Assembly (NCBI GenBank): GCA_013002345.1
Contig: JABDKH010000008.1
Location: forward strand, 1-37,453
Direction: 5' to 3'
Length of the DNA: 37,453 nt
Source: Rhodothermales bacterium
GTDB taxonomy: Bacteria; Bacteroidota; Rhodothermia; Rhodothermales; JABDKH01
In this document: positions 27,975-35,997 of the stretch, piece by piece
Position numbering within the stretch: position 1 is the first letter of the stretch
How the letters are laid out: the number at the start of each line of letters is the position of its first letter
The notes under the pieces: generated by a model
The model's input: only the letters and a program-made list of their open reading frames with translations
Told to the model about the DNA's origin: nothing
Database searches by the model: none
Made by a program: the position numbers and the translations under genes

Positions 27975-28757
27975 ATGAAGGTCAGACTGCTCGGCACAGG
28001 CACCTCGACCGGCATTCCAGTGATCGGATGCACCTGCGCCGTGTGCACGTCTTCCGACCCGCGCGATCGACGGCTGCGATGTTCGTGCTATGTCGAGACA
28101 AACGGCGTCCATGTCGTTATTGACACCGGACCCGACTTTCGTCAGCAGGCGATCGCGTACCGAATACCACGCGTCGACGCCGTGCTCTATACGCACCATC
28201 ACTTCGATCACGTGGTTGGCCTGGACGATCTGAGGCCGTTCTGCTTCGACACCGAACGTCCGATTCCCTGCTACGCTCGCTCCAACACGGCCGCCGTCCT
28301 GAAAAACATGTTCGGATACATCTTCGGGGAGAGATCGTATCCGGGCATTCCAAATCTTCAGCTCCGAACAGTGAGCGAACCGTTCGCCGTACACAGCCGC
28401 TACGACTCAGCGAAGAGCATTCACGTTCTTCCCGTCGAGGTCGACCACGGCAACATGAGCATGCTCGGCTACCGGATCGAAAACTTCGCGTACGTCACGG
28501 ACACGAATAACATCCCTGATGCAAGCCTGAAGATGCTGACGAATCTGGACGTCCTGGTTCTGGACGCACTTCGCGACCGACCTCACCCGACCCATTTTAC
28601 GATCGAGGAGGCCGTCGATGTCGCGCAGCGTATCGGGGCAAGACAAACGTACTTCGTTCACATGACGCACAGCGTGCTTCACGAGACCGCCGAAGCACGT
28701 TTGCCGAAAGGTATTTCTCTCGCCTACGATGGCCTTGCGATCAATATCGACTCCTGA
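27975..28757 (+). CDS. PhnP-like MBL-fold metallo-hydrolase
   Basis: A 260-residue metallo-beta-lactamase-fold phosphodiesterase-like enzyme. The metal motif HxHxDH is H74, H76, D78, H79 (THHHFDHV). The N-terminus has GTGTSTGIPVIGCTCAVC, in which C19, C21 and C24 match the structural zinc site (CxCxxC) of PhnP. Further metal ligands are likely in VEVDHGN (His) and VTDTNN (Asp) and the late HMTHS. PhnP itself is a cyclic phosphodiesterase of phosphonate breakdown, but no phn genes are present, so the substrate here is not known; members next to RNase genes may act on cyclic phosphates of RNA, which is speculation. Six bases follow the preceding gene. Confidence 0.88.
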   Translation: MKVRLLGTGTSTGIPVIGCTCAVCTSSDPRDRRLRCSCYVETNGVHVVIDTGPDFRQQAIAYRIPRVDAVLYTHHHFDHVVGLDDLRPFCFDTERPIPCYARSNTAAVLKNMFGYIFGERSYPGIPNLQLRTVSEPFAVHSRYDSAKSIHVLPVEVDHGNMSMLGYRIENFAYVTDTNNIPDASLKMLTNLDVLVLDALRDRPHPTHFTIEEAVDVAQRIGARQTYFVHMTHSVLHETAEARLPKGISLAYDGLAINIDS

Positions 28758-28810
28758 ATTCGCGACTTTTGATACCTTGACAGATGTCTCAGCCACCGGG
28801 AGACCCCATC

Positions 28811-29242
28811 ATGAACGTACTCGTGCTCAACGGTCCCAATCTGAACCTCCTCGGCAAGCGCGAGAGCGCGATCTACGGAGAAGATTCGCTGGACGCACTG
28901 AAGGATCGGCTCGCAAAGACGTTCCCGAACGTGAGTTTCTCGTTTTACCAGAGCAACCACGAGGGCGAGTTGATCGATCGACTCCACGCGGCGGCCCGGG
29001 ATGACACCGATGCGATCCTGTTCAATCCTGGCGGTTATACCCACACGTCCGTGGCCCTGCGCGACGCCGTCGCTGCAATCGAGACGCCGGTCATCGAAGT
29101 GCACATTTCGAACGTCGCTGCTCGCGAGCCCTTTCGTCAGATTTCGATGATTGCTGCGGCGTGCGTCGGCCAGATCGGTGGACTCGGACTCGACAGCTAC
29201 GTGGTGGCGACCCATGCGATGGAGCTTCGTCTGGCGAAATGA
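28811..29242 (+). CDS. aroQ: 3-dehydroquinate dehydratase, type II
   Basis: A 143-residue shikimate-pathway enzyme converting 3-dehydroquinate to 3-dehydroshikimate. The family start MNVLVLNGPNLNLLGKRE is present, with catalytic Tyr22 (IYG), then SNHEGELIDRLH, FNPGGYTHTSVALRDA and the histidine-bearing EVHISNVAAREPFR. ATG 28811 was chosen; an ATG nine codons upstream (28784) is possible. It sits 53 bases after the metallo-hydrolase and 61 before the flippase, in the same direction. No other aro genes are near. Confidence 0.96.
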   Translation: MNVLVLNGPNLNLLGKRESAIYGEDSLDALKDRLAKTFPNVSFSFYQSNHEGELIDRLHAAARDDTDAILFNPGGYTHTSVALRDAVAAIETPVIEVHISNVAAREPFRQISMIAAACVGQIGGLGLDSYVVATHAMELRLAK

Positions 29243-29303
29243 GGTAACCCAGGCCGATGTTCGACCAACGCGATGATAGTATCGATTCCGAAGGAGCCGC
29301 CCG

Positions 29304-30896
29304 ATGAGCCTGGTACCGCGCGTAAAGAAGTTGGTGTCCGAGACAGCGATCTACGGGATCTCTTCCGTGGTGGGCCGGCTCATCACGTTTCTTCTCGTCC
29401 CGTTCTACACACAGTTCTTCGCCCCGGATGTCTACGGCGTCGTCATTCTGATCTACACGGCGTTCGTCTTCCTGAACATCGTGTACACGTATGGTTTTGA
29501 GTCGGCGTATCTGAAGTTCGCATCCGGCTCCGAAGGGCGAGAGAAGGCGCGCGAGGCGTTCAGCGCTGCCACGTGGTCGCTACTCCTGACGTCCGTCCTC
29601 CTGTCACTCGTGCTCGTCTCGATGAAAGGGGCAGTGGTCGCGACGATCGGCATTGAGGCCCGGTGGTTTCATCTTGTCTATTACGCCGTCGCGATTCTCA
29701 CTCTCGATACGCTGGGCGTCGTTCCGTTTGCCGAGCTCCGATTATCGAATCGGCCGTTGATGTTCGCCGGGATCAAACTGGCGAACATCGTCACGAACGT
29801 CGGCCTCAACGTGTTCCTAATCGTTGGGCTGGACTGGGGTATCGAAGCCATTTTCGTTGCGAATCTGTCCGCGTCCGCATTGTCGATTGTTCTGCTCCTG
29901 CCGTTGTACGTGCGTCTGCTGCGGCCGCACTTCAATGTCGCCCTGTGGAAGAAGATGCTTGGCTTCGCGCTTCCGTTTCTCCCCGGCGGACTCGGCTATG
30001 CTCTCACTGACCGCGTCAACCTGTTCTTCCTCGGCCGCATGAGCCGCGAGAACGTGCTCCGGTTATATGGTGATCAAATCGATACCGCCCAGCTGGCCGA
30101 TCGCGCGAGCGCCGTTGCCACTAAGACAAGCGGCGTGACTGCCGAAACGGCTCAGCAGGTTACCGACGCCGTCTACGGACAGTATGTGGCCGGAACGTTC
30201 GGCACGATATGGAAACTGGGCATCTTCATGATGCTTCTCGTCCAGATGTTTCGATTCGCGTGGCAGCCGTTCTTTTTGCAGCATGCCGAAGACGAGGACG
30301 CGCGACCGCTGTTTGCCCGCATCTTTACGCTGTTCACCGTTGCCGCCCTGTTCGTGCTGCTCGGCGTTTCTTTCTTCGCGGAGGAGCTGGTCGCGATTCC
30401 ACTTCCGGGTGGGCGCACCCTGATCGAGAGATCATACTGGCTAGGGCTGAGTGTCGTGCCCATCGCGCTTGTCGCATACTTCTTTCAGGGGTGGTACTAC
30501 AACTTCTCTGCCGGCGCCTACATCACGAGCAAGACGCGGTATTTCATACACAGTACGGTAGCCGGCGGGCTTGTGGCCGTGGTTCTGAACGCCGCCTTCG
30601 TGCCGACCTACGGAATGATCGCAGCAGCCTGGTCAACCGCTGCGGCATATGCGGTCATGGCATTGGTGCTCGGCGTCATCATGTATCGCCACTACCCCCT
30701 TCCATACGAGTGGGCGCGCGTGGGTGGACTGCTGGTTCTCGCCGGCTGCCTGTTCGGAGTGTGGGAATTCTGGACTCCTCAGTCGCTGCCGTGGGAGTTC
30801 GGGCTGCTGCTTGTCTTCGGACTCGGTGCAGCAGCGTTCGGCCTCGTGCCGTGGCGCAGAGTGCTCAGCGGAAGTGACTCTCGCGGGCCTGCCTAG
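29304..30896 (+). CDS. Polysaccharide/lipid-linked oligosaccharide flippase (Wzx/MOP type)
   Basis: A 530-residue polytopic membrane protein of the MOP superfamily, predicted to move lipid-linked sugars across the inner membrane. The N-terminus (ETAIYGISSVVGRLITFLLVPFYTQFF) is the standard opening of this family, followed by about 14 hydrophobic segments. A soluble loop of about 50 residues (near 262-300) interrupts the helices (DTAQLADRASAVATKTSGVTAE in part), an unusual insertion between two membrane helices. No glycosyltransferase genes flank it, so its substrate is open. Start ATG 29304 lies 61 bases past aroQ. Confidence 0.88.
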   Translation: MSLVPRVKKLVSETAIYGISSVVGRLITFLLVPFYTQFFAPDVYGVVILIYTAFVFLNIVYTYGFESAYLKFASGSEGREKAREAFSAATWSLLLTSVLLSLVLVSMKGAVVATIGIEARWFHLVYYAVAILTLDTLGVVPFAELRLSNRPLMFAGIKLANIVTNVGLNVFLIVGLDWGIEAIFVANLSASALSIVLLLPLYVRLLRPHFNVALWKKMLGFALPFLPGGLGYALTDRVNLFFLGRMSRENVLRLYGDQIDTAQLADRASAVATKTSGVTAETAQQVTDAVYGQYVAGTFGTIWKLGIFMMLLVQMFRFAWQPFFLQHAEDEDARPLFARIFTLFTVAALFVLLGVSFFAEELVAIPLPGGRTLIERSYWLGLSVVPIALVAYFFQGWYYNFSAGAYITSKTRYFIHSTVAGGLVAVVLNAAFVPTYGMIAAAWSTAAAYAVMALVLGVIMYRHYPLPYEWARVGGLLVLAGCLFGVWEFWTPQSLPWEFGLLLVFGLGAAAFGLVPWRRVLSGSDSRGPA

Positions 30897-30933
30897 CCTC
30901 AATCGGAGCCAGTACCCGCTCGTACCTCCACGG

Positions 30934-31263
30934 CTACTCGACCGTCTTGTCCCACGAAAGGACTTCGAGATGAGCCCACGCTCTCCCCTGCCATGAGTCT
31001 TTGTAGAGGCGCCCCTCAACGCGGAATCGGCCGGGTGCCATTCGCTGCATCTCGGACCGGAGCTCTTTCGAACTGAAGGTGAGCACGTACGAGTTTCTGC
31101 CGTCCGTCGTGATCATCATCTCTGTGAAGGGTTCGTTACCCCTCACGGAGGCAATTCCTTCGACGATGAGCGTGTCGGGAGAAACGGGTGCACGCGACGA
31201 CAAACAGCCGGCACAGATGAAGACGATTGAGACCAGAAACGCGGTCCCTGACGGGAGGGACAT
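30934..31263 (-). CDS. Small lipoprotein, unknown function
   Basis: A 109-residue predicted lipoprotein: hydrophobic segment [15 protein letters not shown] ends in a lipobox, with the acylated Cys at about residue 20 from the ATG at 31263. The mature part (about 89 residues) has alternating beta-like segments ([26 protein letters not shown]) and may form a small beta-barrel or OB-like fold. I do not recognise the family. It is divergent from the secreted metallopeptidase-like gene and convergent with the flippase gene, so it is its own unit. Confidence 0.7.
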
Positions 31264-31486
31264 GATTTCGCGAACAAAACGCATATCAAGGGGTCACAAA
31301 GATTCTTGGGATGTCACGCTGGACGTTACGTGACCGGGCAATCGGGTCAAACGCGAAGGTAACACAGGCCGAGCGGAACGATCAACGGTCGGCACAATAA
31401 GTCCCCGGCAAATCAGCTTCCGGGATTACTTACCCTCGCGTACCGATCTCTCCGTCATTCTTCATATTCAAATTCTTCACAGCCGA

Positions 31487-33877
31487 ATGAGACGAATCGT
31501 ATTGATGGTTGCACTGACGATCCCGGTGTGGATGGCAGCGGCACAGCAGGCCGTTCAACCTGAGCAGCGAACAAACGCCGGTGTATCTGAGGACCAGCCG
31601 CGCATCATTCATGTCACGGACATGCTGAACTCAACGCCGGAGGCGATCGCCGCCATCAACGAGTTTCATCGGCTGAAAGCTGCCGGTCTGCTACCCCACC
31701 CGTCCAAGACCTTCGACGCGCTGGCGGTCGGCGATACCGTCAACTTCAGGCAATTGAGTTTGACGACGAGCGAGTGGCTCGTCCGACCTTTCATTCTCAT
31801 GGCAGAGAGCAGTGTCGCCAACGTGTGGCTTGCGGTAAGCGAATCGGATGGTCCGGACGGCAACGGCCATGTGACGGCGGCGGATGCACAGACGTTGATG
31901 GACGGCCTGGCGACCTCAACACCTGCGGGATCGTTCAACCCTTCGGCTGGAATCGTCGTCAACAATCGTGCGGTCTTCGGTGACCCGCCCAACGTCGACG
32001 GTGACGGAAAGACAGATATCCTTCTGTACGATATCGATGATTCGAGATCTGACGGAAGCTACGTCGCGGGATTCGTGACCGGCGCTGACCTGCCCGCGGG
32101 CGGACCCGGGAATGGACGGGACGTGCTACACCTCGATTCAAATGAAGGGATTTTTCGAAGAGGAGGTGTGAACGATGGAGCACTGGGCACCGCTGCTCAC
32201 GAACTGCAGCACCTGATTCACCTGAACTACAGCACCAGTGAAGAGACTTTTATCAACGAGGGCCTGTCCGAATATGCCGAGATCGTGAACGGATATTCGG
32301 GGCGATCGATGACGTACCTCGCGATGACGGCTGAGCAACAACGTTCCATGTTTTACTGGGATAGTCGAATCATAGACTACCAGCGTGCAGGGCTGATTAT
32401 GACGTATCTCGGGCAAAGGTCCGACCCGCTGACTGTCGGTGCGATTACGAGAGATAACGCCAACGGAAGAAGTGGAATCAACAACGCCCTGGGTACGGTA
32501 GGCCTCTCGCTCGAGAGTGTGCTCGTCGACTTTCACACAGCGACCCTGTTAAATGGAACGGGGCTGTCGACCGATCCCGATCTTGGTTTGAGTGAGCCGA
32601 CATTTGCGAATGCGCGAGCGACGATCGACCCGGGATCGATCGTGGATGGCCGCACAGCCAGCAGTACGGCGAGACGCGATACCGCCCGCGGCGGCGGTGT
32701 GATGTACCGCAGATGGGACCAGGTTGAGGACTTCTCTCTGGATATCAGCGTGGTGAACGAGCCCGGCCAGATCGAGAGTCTCACGCTGGGGCGGGTTGGA
32801 CTGCGTGCGATCGCCGAGTATGCGGATGGCACCGTGGAGATAAGAGACCTTAGCGTTCAGCTCGATCCGGCCGTTGAGACGCATAGCTTCCCGGGGATGG
32901 TGGACCGGCTCACGCTGATTCTCGCTCACGTAAAGCCCGTATCGAGCGGAGCGATCGGCCCTACAACGACCAGTGATCGTGCGATTTACCCGTATACGGC
33001 AACGTGGAGTGGCGGCTCGGAAGTCACGCTGGCGACGACACAATACGATGCCGGTGTTGCCAGTGGTTACTTCAGTGTTCCGGCCGGGCAGCGTTTTACA
33101 ACGCGCTTTCAGATTGCGGACTCGAGCCGGATGACACTCTTCGACGTCGCTCTTCCGATCTACTACCTGAACCAGTTTTCCGGCGGTCCGGTCGACGAGT
33201 CGCCCCGGGATTTTACAATCCACGTATGGGAAGATGACGCCGGTTTGCCCGGGGCAGAAATATTCTCGAAGGAGATTGTAGACACGAGACCGAATCAGGA
33301 CGTATTTCAGAACGATCCGCTTCGCTTTCTCGATGTAAGCCTCAGCGACGAAGATATCCCGCCGTTACCGTCCGTCATCCACATAGGAGCATCCAATGCC
33401 GGCGCGGATGGCAACACCATCGTCACGGGCCTGGCCGAGTATGCCGACGAGAATCTGTCGCACCTTTTCTCGGGTCTCGGAGGATCGTGGGGCACGTTCT
33501 GGGATGTGGAGTTGTCGAGCGGCGGCGACCTTGTCGGAGAGATGTCGCCGGTGAGATTGACCGTGAGTGTAGCGCCGGAAATTGTAGCCATCGAGGATGA
33601 GGGCGAGGTGCCCGCAGAGTTCTCGCTGGATCAGAACTATCCGAATCCCTTCAATCCGACTACGACGATTGCTTACTCGCTGCCACAGGCCGGCGATGTC
33701 CAGCTCGTCATCTACGATGTGTTGGGCCGTCAGGTCGCTTCACTCGTGAGTGCGACAATGCCGGCGGGGCGTCATGAGATTTCGGTCGATGCGACGGGCT
33801 GGGCCAGCGGGTTGTACGTGTATGATTTGCGGACCGATGACCAGCGGCTGACGCGCAACATGGTGCTGCTGCGCTAG
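31487..33877 (+). CDS. Secreted HExxH metallopeptidase-like protein with C-terminal sorting domain
   Basis: A 796-residue exported protein. The signal peptide is residues 1-20 (cleavage near AAAQ). A calcium-type loop, VDGDGKTD, sits at 170-177. The zinc motif HELQH is at 238-242, followed by INEGLSEYAE with E258 or E262 as third ligand; this spacing resembles gluzincin-type secreted peptidases. The middle (about 400-700) is beta-rich. The last roughly 80 residues form the Bacteroidota/Rhodothermota secretion tail: FSLDQNYPNPFNPTTTI, then VQLVIYDVLGRQV and GLYVYDLR. This tail targets proteins to type IX-like export and cell-surface attachment. Substrate unknown. The start is supported by the signal peptide. 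Confidence 0.88.
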   Translation: MRRIVLMVALTIPVWMAAAQQAVQPEQRTNAGVSEDQPRIIHVTDMLNSTPEAIAAINEFHRLKAAGLLPHPSKTFDALAVGDTVNFRQLSLTTSEWLVRPFILMAESSVANVWLAVSESDGPDGNGHVTAADAQTLMDGLATSTPAGSFNPSAGIVVNNRAVFGDPPNVDGDGKTDILLYDIDDSRSDGSYVAGFVTGADLPAGGPGNGRDVLHLDSNEGIFRRGGVNDGALGTAAHELQHLIHLNYSTSEETFINEGLSEYAEIVNGYSGRSMTYLAMTAEQQRSMFYWDSRIIDYQRAGLIMTYLGQRSDPLTVGAITRDNANGRSGINNALGTVGLSLESVLVDFHTATLLNGTGLSTDPDLGLSEPTFANARATIDPGSIVDGRTASSTARRDTARGGGVMYRRWDQVEDFSLDISVVNEPGQIESLTLGRVGLRAIAEYADGTVEIRDLSVQLDPAVETHSFPGMVDRLTLILAHVKPVSSGAIGPTTTSDRAIYPYTATWSGGSEVTLATTQYDAGVASGYFSVPAGQRFTTRFQIADSSRMTLFDVALPIYYLNQFSGGPVDESPRDFTIHVWEDDAGLPGAEIFSKEIVDTRPNQDVFQNDPLRFLDVSLSDEDIPPLPSVIHIGASNAGADGNTIVTGLAEYADENLSHLFSGLGGSWGTFWDVELSSGGDLVGEMSPVRLTVSVAPEIVAIEDEGEVPAEFSLDQNYPNPFNPTTTIAYSLPQAGDVQLVIYDVLGRQVASLVSATMPAGRHEISVDATGWASGLYVYDLRTDDQRLTRNMVLLR

Positions 33878-33915
33878 GCGAGTGTCATTCTGGGCCGAAA
33901 CGTGGTCTCCGGATC

Positions 33916-33952
33916 GCCTGCACCCGCTCTCTGACCTTGTGCCCGGCCCTTG
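33916..33952 (+). repeat. 37-bp direct repeat, copy 1
   Basis: Identical to 34127-34163. It begins GCCTGCACCCGCTCTCTGAC and ends in the 13-bp tandem units. It lies 39 bases past the stop codon of the secreted peptidase-like gene. Confidence 0.8.
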
Positions 33953-33962
33953 CGCCCGGCCC
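33937..33962 (+). repeat. Two 13-bp tandem units
   Basis: TTGTGCCCGGCCC and TTGCGCCCGGCCC in direct tandem. The related cluster at 34148-34186 has three units, so copy number differs between the two sites, as expected of slippage-prone repeats. Confidence 0.75.
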
Positions 33963-33966
33963 TTGC

Positions 33967-34006
33967 GAATGCGAGGGAATGCGAGGGAATGCGAGGGAAT
34001 GCGCGG
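33967..34006 (+). repeat. Four 10-bp tandem units GAATGCGAGG
   Basis: Three exact copies and a fourth with A to C (GAATGCGCGG). A single further GAATGCGAGG follows the second 13-bp cluster near 34191, so the two arrays share one ancestral order (13-bp units then 10-bp units). Confidence 0.8.
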
Positions 34007-34044
34007 GATCGGGGATGCATTGGAGCGATGACAGCCGCGACGTC

Positions 34045-34065
34045 ATCCCCGACTTGATCGGGGAT
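34045..34065. repeat. REP-like palindrome
   Basis: ATCCCCGA and TCGGGGAT form a perfect 8-bp stem with loop CTTGA, preceded by CGTC. This resembles the GTCATCCCCG...CGGGGAT palindromes scattered between genes in many bacteria. It could act as a transcription end or RNA-stability element for the upstream gene. Confidence 0.6.
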
Positions 34066-34126
34066 CCATTGGAGTTACCGCCGTTGTCGGCTGGGTCCTC
34101 GCTTGCGCAAGGATGACGTGTGACCT

Positions 34127-34163
34127 GCCTGCACCCGCTCTCTGACCTTGTGCCCGGCCCTTG
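34127..34163 (+). repeat. 37-bp direct repeat, copy 2
   Basis: An exact second copy of 33916-33952, continuing into three 13-bp units (34148-34186) and then GGAATGCGAGGG. The spacing between copies is 211 bases. Confidence 0.8.
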
Positions 34164-34264
34164 TGCCCGGCCCTTGCGCCCGGCCCTTGGGAATGCGAGG
34201 GTACGCGGAGGATCGGGGATCCGTGAGAGACTGTGACGTATCTTTGATCAGTCCCACGACAGGT

Positions 34265-34690
34265 ATGGCACGCCTCATAAAGACAGATACGCCTGCAAAA
34301 GCGCGGCACGAACACATGCGATCGTGCGCGGAGGTTCTACGTTTGCTTGCGCAGAAATCGGCGTTCGATGACGAGGCAAAGGACATGAGTGCATTCCTCG
34401 TCTTCAACCTGCGCGACATCTATCGGATCATCGACGAGAGCGCGCAGGTGTGGGACGAGCGGAACTACTGGAAGAAGTCGGAGAAGCTGCGACATGACTG
34501 GCGCTGGAGCCGGCTCGCTGCGGACCAGATCGCCAAGACGATAATCCAGAACCGTTGGAGTGAACTGCCGGAGTTTCTGATTTCCCTGGTGCCGCATTTC
34601 TCGTCGATCTCCGTATCCACCATTACTCGCGATTCCGACTGGTGGTGCGGAGCACATCGGGCACTCCAAAAAGAGCAGCGTTCCGGCTAA
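34265..34690 (+). CDS. Hypothetical 141-residue helical protein
   Basis: A soluble, helix-rich protein I do not recognise. It opens with MARLIKTDTPAKARHEHM, continues with long amphipathic helices (DDEAKDMSAFLVFNLRDIYRI) and a charged, Trp-rich centre (WDERNYWKKSEKLRHDWRWS), and ends near a short segment DSDWWCGAHRAL. No catalytic motif is evident. A possible DNA or RNA binding role would fit the basic helices, but this is guesswork. ATG 34265 lies right after the repeat-rich region; the frame upstream of it consists of repeat sequence and is unlikely to be translated. It is followed by the YqgE/AlgH gene after 33 bases, so the two may be cotranscribed. Confidence 0.68.
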   Translation: MARLIKTDTPAKARHEHMRSCAEVLRLLAQKSAFDDEAKDMSAFLVFNLRDIYRIIDESAQVWDERNYWKKSEKLRHDWRWSRLAADQIAKTIIQNRWSELPEFLISLVPHFSSISVSTITRDSDWWCGAHRALQKEQRSG

Positions 34691-34723
34691 AGAATCCGCT
34701 GCCGCACAAGGCGCTGACAACCC

Positions 34724-35281
34724 ATGGAACTATCAGACCATTCGCCGGGACCCGGAACACTGCTGATCGCGCCGCCAGCCGTGATGGATCCCAATTTCTT
34801 TCGGGCGGTCGTGCTGCTCTGTGAGCACACGAAGGACGGATCGTTCGGACTGATACTCAACCGCCCTATCGAGGTAGAGATAGATATTCTGAGCGGAGAA
34901 CTCGCCGGATTTGAAGGAGGCCTGTCGTTCGGCGGGCCGGTTCAGCCCGACACCCTTCATTTTCTGCACCGCCTCGATCTTCCCGAGACAGCGTCCGTCA
35001 TGGACGGTGTTGGCTGGGGTGGCGACTTCGACACGCTGAAGGCTCTTCATCGAGAGCAGTCACTCACCGGTCAACATCTCAAACTCTTCCTAGGCTATTC
35101 AGGCTGGGGCGCCGGGCAACTCCACGATGAAATTCAGGCAGGAGGCTGGATCGTCGCAGAGGCCGACTCCGCCGCGGTGTTCAAGGATCCGCCAAAGGAG
35201 CTCTGGAGAAAACGCCTCCGCCGACTCGGCGGAGAATTCGCCGTGCTCGCGAACTTTCCCATCGATCCGCGGCTCAACTGA
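34724..35281 (+). CDS. YqgE/AlgH family protein
   Basis: A 185-residue protein of the YqgE/AlgH (UPF0301) family, whose biochemical role is unsettled. Family marks are GTLLIAPPAVMDPNFFRAVVLLCEH at the start (split here as GTLLIAPPAVMDPNFF and RAVVLLCEH), GSFGLILNRP, LSFGGPVQPDTLHFLH, KLFLGYSGWGAGQL and ELWRKRLRRLG near the end. Length is normal. It is convergent with the short-chain dehydrogenase gene, with only three bases between the two stop codons. Confidence 0.94.
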   Translation: MELSDHSPGPGTLLIAPPAVMDPNFFRAVVLLCEHTKDGSFGLILNRPIEVEIDILSGELAGFEGGLSFGGPVQPDTLHFLHRLDLPETASVMDGVGWGGDFDTLKALHREQSLTGQHLKLFLGYSGWGAGQLHDEIQAGGWIVAEADSAAVFKDPPKELWRKRLRRLGGEFAVLANFPIDPRLN

Positions 35282-35284
35282 TCG

Positions 35285-35992
35285 TCAAAGGTCTCCGTCG
35301 CGGGGGCGAATGACGATCTCCTCTACGTCAGTGCGATCGGACAGGCGATAGATCCCGATCACAGCACTTGCGACATCCTCGGACGGTATGAACCGTTCCG
35401 GAGGCAGATCCGATCCCTCCCAGCTCGGCGTCAGCGTTGCGCCAAGAATGATGGCCGTCGATCGAACTCCCGTCCCTCGCGTCTCTTCGCGGGTCGCGCG
35501 GGCGAGTCCGAGCAGCCCGTGCTTGGCAGCGCAGTACGCTACGCCACCCGGATACGCCTTGATGCTCGCAACCGATGCCGTGAAGAACACGTCCCCTGTG
35601 CCGCGTTCCATCATCATGGCGAGAAACGACCGGGTCATGTAGAAAGCGCTGTTCAGATTGACCTCAACCTGGGTTCGAAAATCTTCGGCCGACGTCGCCA
35701 CAATCGACCCTGGCTGAAACTGGCCTGCGTTGTTCACAAGCACATCGGGTACGCCGAACGTGTCAAGGATAGTGCGCGACGCTGTCGCCACCGCCTCGAC
35801 ATCGGTTACATCGCACGGGAGGACGAGCGCCTCTCCGCCGAGAGCCCGACATTGGTCCGCAACGAGTTCCAGCTTCTTCCTGGACCGCGAGAGCAGCGCT
35901 ACCCTCGCGCCGGCTTCCCGGGCAAACGCCAGCGCAACCGACGCTCCGATTCCCTGACTGGCTCCTGTAATTACGACGACCGGTTGGCTCAC
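35285..35992 (-). CDS. Short-chain dehydrogenase/reductase in a pterin gene cluster
   Basis: A 235-residue classical SDR. The NAD(P)-binding motif is GASQGIG (10-16), then NNAG (87-90), a catalytic Ser at 140 or 143, and Y153-x-x-x-K157 (YCAAK). The R36-S-R38 after the second strand suggests NADPH. The likely start is the GTG at 35992, five bases past the folE stop; the ATG at 36118 would lie deep inside folE and add 42 non-family residues. Position behind folE and near a PTPS-type gene suggests a sepiapterin-reductase-like step, but SDR substrates cannot be read from motifs. A 3-oxoacyl reductase or unrelated alcohol dehydrogenase is possible. Confidence 0.88.
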   Translation of the reverse strand: MSQPVVVITGASQGIGASVALAFAREAGARVALLSRSRKKLELVADQCRALGGEALVLPCDVTDVEAVATASRTILDTFGVPDVLVNNAGQFQPGSIVATSAEDFRTQVEVNLNSAFYMTRSFLAMMMERGTGDVFFTASVASIKAYPGGVAYCAAKHGLLGLARATREETRGTGVRSTAIILGATLTPSWEGSDLPPERFIPSEDVASAVIGIYRLSDRTDVEEIVIRPRDGDL

Positions 35993-35997
35993 GTTGT

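Larger units (their letters stand above)
33878..34264. repeat. Repeat-rich intergenic region
   Basis: This 387-base gap is built of short repeats. A 37-bp unit occurs exactly twice (33916-33952 and 34127-34163). It merges into 13-bp tandem units of the type TTG(T/C)GCCCGGCCC: two copies at 33937-33962 and three at 34148-34186. Four tandem 10-bp units GAATGCGAGG fill 33967-34006 (the last with one change). Three copies of a GATCGGGGAT motif occur (34007, 34057, 34210). The palindrome ATCCCCGA-CTTGA-TCGGGGAT lies at 34045-34065, next to a CGTCATCCCCG start like those of REP-type intergenic elements. A second palindrome, CTTGCGCAAG, is at 34102-34111. No protein is credible here. Confidence 0.7.

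Noticed and set aside
31313-31334. Inverted repeat GTCACG...CGTGAC between the lipoprotein and the metallopeptidase-like gene
   Set aside because: Only 6 bp per arm with a 10-base spacer; expected by chance in a region this long.
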